A DNA stretch of 36,693 nt, from assembly GCA_021325525.1 (NCBI GenBank), contig JAJPHB010000045.1, positions 1 to 36,693 on the forward strand, read 5' to 3'. The position numbers and the translations under genes are program-made. The notes under the pieces are model-generated. The model searched no databases. It was not told the DNA's origin and saw only the letters and a list, made by a program, of their open reading frames with translations. The first letter of the stretch is position 1. Every line of letters begins with the position of its first letter. This DNA is from Alphaproteobacteria bacterium (lineage in GTDB: Bacteria > Pseudomonadota > Alphaproteobacteria > ATCC43930 > CGMCC-115725). This document shows positions 24,478 through 31,906 of this stretch, piece by piece.

Positions 24478-25521
24478 TCACATGCCGAAGGTGTCGCGCC
24501 ACTTTTCCTTGTTCGGCGGCAATTGCTTGACGATCTGCTGCGGCGTCGGCGCGAAGAGCTTGATGTCGGCGAGCGACTTGGCGCCGGCCGGGGGCGGCAC
24601 GTCGGCGCGCAGCGGCTGCTCGAGGTTCTTCGCCAGGATCTGGGAATATTCCTTGTCGGCCAGGAACTCCATGAACAGCTTGGCGGCGTTGGGGTGCTTC
24701 GATCCCTTGATGACGGCCGAGGGCGAGATGACCATCAGCGTGCCCGAGGTCGGGTAGTTGACGGCGATCGGATTGCCCTTGGCGGCGCTGCGCAGCGCCG
24801 AGGCGGGGTTGCCCATGGCGACCTCGCGCTCGCCCGAATTGAGGACCGTGACCGCGTCGTCGATCGAGCGGCCGATCAGCGGATCGAGCTGGTTCAGCTT
24901 CTTGAAGTAGTCCCAGCCGTAGCGGTCCTCCATCGCCACGGTCCACACGCCGACCATGCCGCTGTAATTGGGGCTGCCGAAGGCGATTTGGTCCTTCCAT
25001 TTCGGGTCTGTGAGGTCGGGCCAGTCCTTGGGCGCCTCGGCCGCGCTCACCTTCTTGGTGTTGTAGAGGAGGGCGGCGAGGCCGACCCAGCTCGTATGAA
25101 AATCGCCGTCGGGGTCGACGTTCTGCAGCGCCTTCACCATGCCCTTCTCGGCCGGCGGGACGAAGTGGACGAGCTCGCCCTTCGATTTGAGGTAGATGAG
25201 GTGGCCGATGTCGGTGCTGGTGAAGACGTCGGACTGGACGGCCCCCGCCTTCAGATCCTGGAGGAGGCGCTGGAAGGCGACCTGCGAGGTGGTCTTGATG
25301 GCGCTCACCTGGATGCCGGGATATTTGGCGGTGAAGGCTTGGCCGACCTCGTCGCAGATCTGCTGGGTCAGGATGCCCGAATACCAGGAGACCTGGCCTT
25401 CCTTCTTCGCCGCCTCGTAGAGCTGCTTGTCCTGATCCGCCTGCGCCAGGGCGCCCGAGGCGCCGATGGCGGCGAGCAGGAGCGCGGCGATGAGCGAGCC
25501 CGTGACTTTCTCAACGTTCAT
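24478..25521 (-). CDS. Periplasmic solute-binding protein (FbpA-like, type 2)
   Basis: This 347-residue protein starts with a Sec signal peptide (MNVEKVTGSLIAALLLAAIG, cleavage probably after GALA). The mature part begins KQLYEAAKKEGQVSWYSG, the typical opening of FbpA-type binding proteins, with QSDVFTSTDIGH and PSAVIKGSKHPNAAKLFMEF later. The family binds ferric iron, phosphonates, sugar phosphates or organic acids; here the catabolic neighbours and the FadR-type regulator favour an organic solute. The ATG at 25521 has GGGAGGAGG upstream and overlaps the regulator stop (ATGA). Confidence 0.92.
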   Translation of the reverse strand: MNVEKVTGSLIAALLLAAIGASGALAQADQDKQLYEAAKKEGQVSWYSGILTQQICDEVGQAFTAKYPGIQVSAIKTTSQVAFQRLLQDLKAGAVQSDVFTSTDIGHLIYLKSKGELVHFVPPAEKGMVKALQNVDPDGDFHTSWVGLAALLYNTKKVSAAEAPKDWPDLTDPKWKDQIAFGSPNYSGMVGVWTVAMEDRYGWDYFKKLNQLDPLIGRSIDDAVTVLNSGEREVAMGNPASALRSAAKGNPIAVNYPTSGTLMVISPSAVIKGSKHPNAAKLFMEFLADKEYSQILAKNLEQPLRADVPPPAGAKSLADIKLFAPTPQQIVKQLPPNKEKWRDTFGM

Positions 25522-26345
25522 GATGTCCTCCTCCCGTGATTGTTGCCATCCGGCTTGGCGCCGATCGTTCTCCCGTGCGGCAGGCTGCGCGAGCGCGCCC
25601 GCCGCAGCCGCGGCGCGATGGCGCGCGCGGGCGCGGCATCGCCCGGCATGCCGGCATCGGCCGCCGCCGCGTCCGACGGCGCGCTCGCCGTGAAGCGCCG
25701 CATGCCGCGCAGGATGTGGCTCTCGCCGGCCGCCCGGGCGCGGGCCGGGTCGCGCGCCGCGATGGCCCGGACGATCTCGGCATGCTCGGCGTTCGAGGCC
25801 TGCATTCCTTCCGCCGAGACGAGCGAGCGGCGGCGGAAAAGGTTCAACTCGTGCCCGACCTCCTCGCAAATGCGCTGGGCGCGCCGATTGCCGGCGCAGC
25901 GCATCAGCGTCTGGTGGAAGCGCAGGTTGAGCGCGTAATAGCCTGCGGCATCGGCCGCCGCCTGTGCCGCATCCATCTCGGCGACAAGCGCCTCGAGTTC
26001 GGCGATCTGCTCCGCGGTCGCGGCTTGGGCGAGGCGGTCGCAGGCATGGCCGACGAGCGCCACGCGGATGTCGTAGAGCTCGACCGCCTCCTCGGCGCTG
26101 ACCTGACGAACATAGGAGCCCTGATTGACGACGGTCACGACGAGGCCGCTGCGCTCGAGGCTGCGCACCGCCTCGCGCACCGGGCCGCGGCTGATTCCGA
26201 GGCGGGCGGCGAGGGCGAGCTCGTTCAGCCTTTCGCCCGATTTGACTTCGCCGCCGAGGATCATCCGCTCGATCTCTTGCGCGGCAACGGAGGCGAGCGA
26301 GCGGGTGCGCAAAATGTCGAGCGCGCTGAGCGTGGCGTCGGCCAT
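25518..26345 (-). CDS. GntR-family regulator, FadR subfamily
   Basis: This 275-residue protein has an N-terminal winged helix (about 10-80), with ELALAARLGISRGPVREAVRSLERSGLV as its recognition region, and an all-helical FCD ligand domain (about 95-225). The FCD part shows the metal-binding pattern with an aspartate in YDIRVAL and histidines in LRFHQTLM, EEVGHEL and AEHAEIV. FadR-type regulators usually sense an organic acid substrate of the adjacent operon. It is the first gene of the transporter-crotonase operon and probably controls it. The ATG at 26345 fits the domain; the frame extends 13 codons into what looks like promoter. The tail after 225 is arginine- and alanine-rich. Confidence 0.91.
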   Translation of the reverse strand: MADATLSALDILRTRSLASVAAQEIERMILGGEVKSGERLNELALAARLGISRGPVREAVRSLERSGLVVTVVNQGSYVRQVSAEEAVELYDIRVALVGHACDRLAQAATAEQIAELEALVAEMDAAQAAADAAGYYALNLRFHQTLMRCAGNRRAQRICEEVGHELNLFRRRSLVSAEGMQASNAEHAEIVRAIAARDPARARAAGESHILRGMRRFTASAPSDAAAADAGMPGDAAPARAIAPRLRRARSRSLPHGRTIGAKPDGNNHGRRTS

Positions 26346-26374
26346 TGCCGGATAGTGCGGGGCCGCGATGTTTT

Positions 26375-26384
26375 GTGTCAACAC
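26375..26384. promoter_or_regulatory. Small dyad upstream of the GntR-type gene
   Basis: The sequence GTGT-CA-ACAC is a perfect inverted repeat 30 bp upstream of the regulator ATG, and TTGACA on the minus strand overlaps it as a possible -35 element. It may be the regulator's own operator. The match to the general FadR-family consensus is imperfect. Confidence 0.35.
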
Positions 26385-26503
26385 TCGACAATTCCGGCGG
26401 GCCTCTAACGCCGCCTCGACGCATGGGGCGAGCGTGGCGCATGCTTGCGGTGTCGAGGCATGCCGCCGAGACCCTCGTGAGGGGCGGGCCAGGGAGCTGT
26501 GGA

Positions 26504-27394
26504 ATGAACATCTTCATAACGGGCGCCGCCGGCTATATCGGCGGCGAGGTGGCGACGCGGCTCCGCGCCGCCGGCCATGCCATTCGCGGCCTGACGCGGT
26601 CGGAGAGCAAGGCGGAGACGCTGCGGCGGCAGGGGATCGTGCCGGTGCTGGGAACGCTGGACGACCGCGAGCTGCTGATTGCGGAGGCACGCGCCGCCGA
26701 CGCCGTCGTCAACGCGGCCGATTCCGATCATCGCGGTGCCGCCGAGGCCCTGATCGCAGGCCTCGCCGGCTCCGGCAAGCCGCTGCTCCATACCAGCGGC
26801 AGCAGCATTCTCGCCGACCGCGCCATGGGCGAGGCGGGAGCGCGCATCTTCGACGAGGAGACGCCCTTCGAGCCCGATCCCGGCAAGGCGGCGCGGGTCG
26901 CCATCGATCGCCTTGTCCTGGCCGCCGCCGGCATCCGCTCGGCCGTCATCTGCAACAGCCTCGTCTATGGCCGCAGCCGCGGGCTGCATGCCGAGAGCAT
27001 TCAGATACCGATTCTCGTCGAGGAGGCGCGCCGCGCTGGGGTTCCGCGCTACATCGGCCGCGGCGCCAATATCTGGTCGAACGTCCATATCGAGGATGTG
27101 GGCGCGCTCTATCTGTTGGCGCTGGGCCGCGCCCCCGCCGGCTCATTCTTCTTCGCCGAGAACGGTGAGGCTTCCTTCAAGGCGCTGGTCGAAGCGCTGA
27201 GCCGCCGCCTCGGCTTCGGCGGGCGCACGGCGAGCTGGCCCGTCGAGGAGGCGATCGCCGCTTTGGGATTTTCCCGTGCCGTCTTCTCGCTCGCCTCGAA
27301 TTGCCGGGTTCGCGCGCGCCGCGCCCGCGCGCTCCTCGACTGGCAGCCGCACCACGGCTCCGTTCTCGCCGCGATCGAAGCGGGCGATTTCTGA
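26504..27394 (+). CDS. NAD-dependent epimerase/dehydratase family protein
   Basis: This 296-residue protein begins MNIFITGAAGYIGGEVATRL, a Rossmann dinucleotide motif GxxGxxG of the extended SDR superfamily. It continues with VVNAADSDHRG, a LLHTSGSSI segment and NSLVYGRSRG near residue 155; the last resembles the YxxxK region, though a clear lysine is missing, so the catalytic details are uncertain. HIEDVGALYLLAL is another family segment. It resembles atypical SDRs that act as sugar or ketone reductases. ATG at 26504 was chosen because the fold begins there; the upstream frame overlaps the GntR promoter. It is a lone plus-strand gene between two leftward operons. Confidence 0.87.
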   Translation: MNIFITGAAGYIGGEVATRLRAAGHAIRGLTRSESKAETLRRQGIVPVLGTLDDRELLIAEARAADAVVNAADSDHRGAAEALIAGLAGSGKPLLHTSGSSILADRAMGEAGARIFDEETPFEPDPGKAARVAIDRLVLAAAGIRSAVICNSLVYGRSRGLHAESIQIPILVEEARRAGVPRYIGRGANIWSNVHIEDVGALYLLALGRAPAGSFFFAENGEASFKALVEALSRRLGFGGRTASWPVEEAIAALGFSRAVFSLASNCRVRARRARALLDWQPHHGSVLAAIEAGDF

Positions 27395-27403
27395 CGCGCG
27401 CCC

Positions 27404-28660
27404 TCATCCCTCGCCGCTGAGGAAATCGAAGGCGGTCATGGCGTGGACGTAGAAGACGGCGAAGAGGTCGTCGATTGCGACATACTCGTCGGCGCCGCCC
27501 ATATTGTGCGGCGCCGGGCCGTAGACGACGGAAGGACAGCCGGCGAGGCGATAGAAGCGCGCATCGGAGAAGCCGACTCGCATATTGACGACGGCTTCGC
27601 CCCTGGTGACCGCGCGGGCATTGGCGGCGGCGAGGCGGACGATCTCCGAGGCGGGATCGGTGACCGTCGGCTCGCAGGCGCTCAGGATGCGGTGGCTCAG
27701 TCCGGGAAGGCCGCCGAGCAGCGCCTCGAGCCGCTGCTTCACGTCATCGACCCGGAGCCCCGGCGGGATGCGGATATCGGCGAGGGCGCGCGCGTGGTCG
27801 GGAATGATGTTGACGGCGGTGCCGCCCTCGATCCGCCCGATATTGACAGTGACGCTCTGCAGCGTCTCGGCCTCGCCGGCACCGGAGACGCGCTCGGAGA
27901 CGGTGCGCGCCTCGCCCATGAGGGTGCGGATCGCATCGGGAATGGGGCAGGGAAGCGAGCGGAGCAGGAGAAGCTTGTCGAGCGCCGCCAGCAGCCGCTC
28001 GATGGCATTGACGCCGAGATGGATATGGGCGCCATGATTGGCGACGCCCTCGGCGAGGAGCTCCACCCAGATCTGCCCCTTCTCGCCGATGCGCAGGACC
28101 TCGGGCGCTCCGGCATCGCCGCTCAGCATCGCATCGCCCCGCGCCTCGGGGACATTGGCGAGGAGGTATTGGGTGCCCCAGCGGCCGCCCGTCTCCTCAT
28201 CGCCGACAAGGGCGAGAACGAGCTCGCCGCGCCAGCTCCGGGCCGCGTCGGCGAGGAGAAGGGCCGCCAGGATGGCGGCCGCCAGCCCGCCCTTCATGTC
28301 GCCGGCGCCGCGCCCATAGATGCGGCCCTCGGCGATCGTGCCGCCGAGCGGCGGCCGGCTCCAGCGCGCCGCGTCGCCGACGGGGAAGGTGTCGAGATGG
28401 CCGTTGAAGACGAGGCGGCGCCCCGGCGCGCCGCCGGCGAGGCGGATCAGGAGGTTCGCGATCGGCGGCCGGGGAGCGATCCGCCGCGTCTCGGCCCCCG
28501 GCGCCTCCGCGAAAAGGCCTGCGATGTAGCGGGCGAGCGCATCCGTGTCGCCGGGCGGATTCTGGCTGTCGATCCGCACGAGGGCGGCGCACAGCTCGGC
28601 GAGGCGGTCGCGGCTGGCGCGGACGCGCTTCTCGAAAGCTTGCCGCTCCGGCTGCGTCAA
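27404..28660 (-). CDS. M20 family metallo-amidohydrolase (ArgE/DapE-like)
   Basis: This 418-residue protein has the two-zinc M20 site: His88 and Asp90 in NGHLDTFP, Asp121 in GRGAGDMKGG, Glu155/Glu156 in GDEETGG and a late histidine in PAPHNMGGADE. The dimerisation region (ANHGAHIHLGVNAI) is present. M20 enzymes cleave amide bonds of N-acyl amino acids and related compounds. Translation starts with TTG at 28660, overlapping the upstream stop (TTGA), with a weak ribosome site, so coupling is likely. It is the last gene of the HpaB-MarR-deacylase operon. Confidence 0.91.
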   Translation of the reverse strand: MTQPERQAFEKRVRASRDRLAELCAALVRIDSQNPPGDTDALARYIAGLFAEAPGAETRRIAPRPPIANLLIRLAGGAPGRRLVFNGHLDTFPVGDAARWSRPPLGGTIAEGRIYGRGAGDMKGGLAAAILAALLLADAARSWRGELVLALVGDEETGGRWGTQYLLANVPEARGDAMLSGDAGAPEVLRIGEKGQIWVELLAEGVANHGAHIHLGVNAIERLLAALDKLLLLRSLPCPIPDAIRTLMGEARTVSERVSGAGEAETLQSVTVNIGRIEGGTAVNIIPDHARALADIRIPPGLRVDDVKQRLEALLGGLPGLSHRILSACEPTVTDPASEIVRLAAANARAVTRGEAVVNMRVGFSDARFYRLAGCPSVVYGPAPHNMGGADEYVAIDDLFAVFYVHAMTAFDFLSGEG

Positions 28661-29682
28661 CGGAGAACGCCGATCTGCACGATCCGCTCGCCGGCGGAGA
28701 CGATCGGGAAGGTGGCGATGCGCACGATCGGCCCGCCGATGGGAGCGCGGATCTGCTCCGTCTCCTCGCCGAAGAGGTTGGTGATCGTGGCGACGACATC
28801 GCCTGCGCCGACGGTATCGCCGAGCCCGACCCGGCGATGTACGAGCCCGCCGCGATGCGAGCGGACGACATGCATCGTGCGGATCACCTGGCGGGCGCCG
28901 AACCGCTCGACCTCGCCCGGCAGCATGCCGGCCCAGCGCAGCACGTTGCGCAGCCCGCGCAGCCCTTGCTGGGTGATCTCCGCCTCGAGCCGCCCGCCTT
29001 CGCCGAGCTCGACGCCCATCGCCGTCGCGCCGCGGCGCGCCATCACGACATGCGGACTCTGCTCGGAGACGTAGAGGCCCTGCTCCGTCGACAGGATGAA
29101 ATCGGCGCCGAAGACTTCGGCCATGGCTTCGGCCCGGCGCGCCGCCTCGCCGGCGCCGGGCGGCGGCAGGAAGGCGAAGGGCGCGTAGCGCCCGCCCGTC
29201 GTCGGCGTGTGAATGTCGATGAGATAATCGGCATGGCGGATGAGCTGGGTGAAGAGCTTGTGCGCGATCTGCGCCGCCATGTTGCCGTCGGCCTCGCCGG
29301 GGAAGGAGACCCAGGGATCGGCGGGGCTCTGGTCGAGCGGCGATTTCAGGAAATGGCCGACGAAATAGCGGTGCTGCGCCTGGAGGGCGAGCGGGTTCTG
29401 CGCCGGCGCGACGATGAGCGTTCCCGAAAGCTGCACCGGGTCGATCTCGCCGGCAAGGCGCGTCGCGATCTCGACGCCGTTCACCTCGTCGCCATGGAAG
29501 GCGGCGCCGAGATAGAAGACGGGTCCCGGCGCCTTGCCGCGCAGGAGGATGACCGGCAGCTCGACCCAGCTCCCATCGGCGAGTTCGAGCGTCCTGAGGC
29601 GCGTCTCGACCCGCGTTCCCCGCGCGAGGGCGACGCCCTCGACGGTCAGCCCTTCATCGCTTCGCGCGGCGTCTTTCGTCAT
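28657..29682 (-). CDS. Succinylglutamate desuccinylase/aspartoacylase family protein
   Basis: This 341-residue zinc hydrolase has the M14-like aspartoacylase signature: His63 and Glu66 in AAFHGDEVNG, a third ligand in DYLIDIHTPTTGG, and an RYAPFAFLPPPG segment following. The C-terminal 60 residues (GLVHRRVGLGDTVGAGDVVA) resemble a lipoyl/barrel-sandwich end seen in this group. Members remove an acyl group from an N-acyl amino acid or similar amide or ester; the substrate is unknown. A GGGAGAGG ribosome site precedes the ATG. It overlaps the MarR gene by 29 bp and the M20 gene by four. Confidence 0.9.
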   Translation of the reverse strand: MTKDAARSDEGLTVEGVALARGTRVETRLRTLELADGSWVELPVILLRGKAPGPVFYLGAAFHGDEVNGVEIATRLAGEIDPVQLSGTLIVAPAQNPLALQAQHRYFVGHFLKSPLDQSPADPWVSFPGEADGNMAAQIAHKLFTQLIRHADYLIDIHTPTTGGRYAPFAFLPPPGAGEAARRAEAMAEVFGADFILSTEQGLYVSEQSPHVVMARRGATAMGVELGEGGRLEAEITQQGLRGLRNVLRWAGMLPGEVERFGARQVIRTMHVVRSHRGGLVHRRVGLGDTVGAGDVVATITNLFGEETEQIRAPIGGPIVRIATFPIVSAGERIVQIGVLR

Positions 29683-30313
29683 GCTCCTCTCCCTCGGGGT
29701 GCGGCTCGGTTCGGCGCCTGCGGCGCGAGGCGGGCCGGTCCAGCGCCCGCAGCCGGCTGACCATCAGCGCCCGCTCGCCGCCGGCGACGATGCGCCGCGC
29801 CAAATCGAGAAGAAGCTGGAACTCGCCGCGGTCGATGTCGCGGAACAGCTCGTCATTGACCGCCTGCGGCTCGGCGGCGAAGGCAGCGATGAGGCGCCGC
29901 CCTTTCGCCGTGAGGCGCAGCAGGACGCCGCGGCGATCGGCCGGGCTCGTCTTTTTCTCGATATGGCCGCTCTTGACGAGACGCTGCGCGATCATGGTGA
30001 CGAAGGCGCCCGTCACCATGAGATGGCGCGCCACGGCGCCGACGCCGATCCCGCCCTCGCCCTGGAGCTGCGCCACGGCCAGGAAGACCCGGTATTCGGG
30101 CTCGCTCACGCCGAGGCTCTGCGCGAGGCCGGCGCGCAAGGCCTGAAGCTGCTGCGCCATCGTCATGAGATGGCCGATGAGCTCGCGGAAGAGCCGGTCC
30201 GAACCGTCGACGAGAAGGGCCGGGCGAGTCGTGGTGACGGGAGGCACGAAGGCCTCCGCTTCGCTCATCGCTTGGGTTTGCGCGCGCCGGGCGGCGGTGT
30301 TCGGCCTTGCCAT
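29654..30313 (-). CDS. MarR-family transcriptional regulator
   Basis: This 219-residue protein has the MarR winged helix: YRVFLAVAQLQ, GVGAVARHLMVTGAFVTMIAQRLVKSGHIEKK (residues about 90-125) and the wing SPADRRGVLLRLTAKGR. It has a longer N-terminus than usual (about 40 residues) and a basic, glutamate-rich tail. It probably senses an aromatic or phenolic compound and represses its own operon; the GCTAA-N5-TTAGC dyad upstream of the HpaB gene is a good operator candidate. ATG at 30313 is six bases after the HpaB stop; ATG at 30268 is an alternative. Confidence 0.9.
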   Translation of the reverse strand: MARPNTAARRAQTQAMSEAEAFVPPVTTTRPALLVDGSDRLFRELIGHLMTMAQQLQALRAGLAQSLGVSEPEYRVFLAVAQLQGEGGIGVGAVARHLMVTGAFVTMIAQRLVKSGHIEKKTSPADRRGVLLRLTAKGRRLIAAFAAEPQAVNDELFRDIDRGEFQLLLDLARRIVAGGERALMVSRLRALDRPASRRRRRTEPHPEGEEHDERRRAKR

Positions 30314-30319
30314 CGCGGG

Positions 30320-31804
30320 TCACGCCGATGTCGAGGGCGGCTCTGCCGGCTCGCCGTAGCTGCGCATCAAGCCGTCGACAATGCCGTGGAAGCGCTCCCA
30401 CGGGCATTCGCGATAGCTGTGATCGCGGACGACGAAGGACGGGCCGGCGTAGAATTTCTCGTATTGCGCGTGCCGGGCGCCGAATTCGGAGCCGAGGAGG
30501 TCCCAGGCAAGGCGGAAGAGCTTCAGCCGCTCGACCGCCGAGGCGCTCGTCGTCGCCCAATAGGCATCGAAGGTCTCGCGCAGCCCCGGATCGCGCAGGA
30601 AGGAGGCGTCGGCCGGCATCAGGAACACGCCCGCCCCCATCAGTTCGCGGATCGACTCGCAGATGGCGGCGTAGTTCTCGGTGCACCAGCTCAGCGCGCC
30701 GTACATGTAGCGGCGGTTGAAGGCGACGTAGCCGTTGCCGAGATCCTCGTGGTCCATGCACTGGCCGTAGATCATGCCGGCCAGCATCGCCTCCATCGCG
30801 GCGAGGCGGCCCAGCGTCTCGCGCACGGCCGGCACGCGGTCGAGATTGCCGGCGCGCACGATCTTGCTGGCCAGGCCGAGGAGGAGCTCGAGCTTCGCCC
30901 AGAAGCGCACATTCGCCTGGTGATTGCCGAAGGAGTGCGACGGGGTTCGGATATAGATCTCGCGCGACAGCGGCGCGTCGTCATGGCAGAAGACGCGCTC
31001 CCACGGCACCTTGACCTTGTCGAAGATGACGACGCAGTCGCTCTCGTCGAAGCGGAAGGAGAGGGGGTTGTCGAACTCGTGCTGCACGGAGGGCGCGAAG
31101 GGCTTGCGCGACCACAGCGACAGGCCGGGCGCATTGATCGGCACGGCGCAGGTGATCGCCTCCTTCTTGCGATCCGGCGCCACCGGCTGCACGTTGCCGA
31201 TCCACACCTCGTCGGCGAAGACGGAGGCCGTCGCCAGCAGCTTCATGCCGCAGATGGTGACGCCGGCATTGTCCTCCTCGGTGACGCGCAGCGTCGGCGA
31301 CCTCTCGTAAAGCCGCCCCGAGAAATTCGGATCGCGCGCCCCGGGCGGCGGGATGACGGCATAGGCGATATAGAGATCGTTGCGGCGGGCATGCTCGTAA
31401 TAGGCGCGGAGGTTGTCGGCGAAGCGGCGCCCGCACGCGCCGCCGGCGCCAAGCTGCTCGGGCTGCAGCGCCATGCCCGCGACGAAGCTCGCCACGTGAT
31501 CGGGCGAGCGGCCGAGCAAGCCGTAGCTCGCGGCGGCGATCAGCTTGTGCGCGCGCATGCGGCGCAAGAGATCGTCGCGGCTGCGCGGCAGCAGAAAATG
31601 CATGGCGTAGCGCTCGCCCTCCTCCTCGTAGGAGAGCGCCTCGCGATATGCCGGATCGCGCTTCAGATCGTAGAGCCGGGCGACTGAGCGCGCAGCCTCG
31701 CGAAAAGCAGGATGCGCCGTCACATCGGCGACGCGCTCGCTCCCGATATAGACGGCGCGGCCGTCGCGCAAGCCTCGGAGGTGCTCGTCACCCGTCCGCA
31801 GCAT
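30320..31804 (-). CDS. HpaB-type FAD-dependent monooxygenase, large component
   Basis: This 494-residue protein belongs to the 4-hydroxyphenylacetate 3-monooxygenase (HpaB) family, which uses reduced FAD to hydroxylate phenols and related heteroaromatic rings. Family features include EEEGERYAMHFLLPRSRDDLLRR-type sequence near residue 60, PNFSGRLYERSPTLRV, ADEVWIGNVQPVAP, LSFRFDESDCVVIFDKVKVPWERVF and MYGALSWCTENYA. A flavin reductase partner (HpaC type) is not in the window. It is the first gene of a leftward operon with MarR and two hydrolases. ATG at 31804 has GAGAGG upstream. The real substrate cannot be told from the sequence. Confidence 0.92.
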   Translation of the reverse strand: MLRTGDEHLRGLRDGRAVYIGSERVADVTAHPAFREAARSVARLYDLKRDPAYREALSYEEEGERYAMHFLLPRSRDDLLRRMRAHKLIAAASYGLLGRSPDHVASFVAGMALQPEQLGAGGACGRRFADNLRAYYEHARRNDLYIAYAVIPPPGARDPNFSGRLYERSPTLRVTEEDNAGVTICGMKLLATASVFADEVWIGNVQPVAPDRKKEAITCAVPINAPGLSLWSRKPFAPSVQHEFDNPLSFRFDESDCVVIFDKVKVPWERVFCHDDAPLSREIYIRTPSHSFGNHQANVRFWAKLELLLGLASKIVRAGNLDRVPAVRETLGRLAAMEAMLAGMIYGQCMDHEDLGNGYVAFNRRYMYGALSWCTENYAAICESIRELMGAGVFLMPADASFLRDPGLRETFDAYWATTSASAVERLKLFRLAWDLLGSEFGARHAQYEKFYAGPSFVVRDHSYRECPWERFHGIVDGLMRSYGEPAEPPSTSA

Positions 31805-31832
31805 GATGGCCTCTCGAATCCGTCATGCAGAA

Positions 31833-31852
31833 GATTAGCTAAATCGATTAGC
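31833..31852. promoter_or_regulatory. Probable MarR operator upstream of the HpaB-type gene
   Basis: The sequence contains the perfect inverted repeat GCTAA-ATCGA-TTAGC (31838-31852), an overlapping palindrome TTAGCTAA (31835-31842) and two copies of GATTAGC 13 bp apart. It is strikingly AT-rich for this genome and lies about 30 bp upstream of the ATG, as expected for a MarR repressor site. Confidence 0.65.
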
Positions 31853-31906
31853 AAAGCGCAACAGGTCCGGCGCGACCGGGGTCCTGCCCGCGGCGCGGCG
31901 ACCTGG

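Noticed and set aside
27443-31687. Long plus-strand frames over the M20, aspartoacylase, MarR and HpaB genes
   Set aside because: They are antisense to clear enzymes and have shadow composition.
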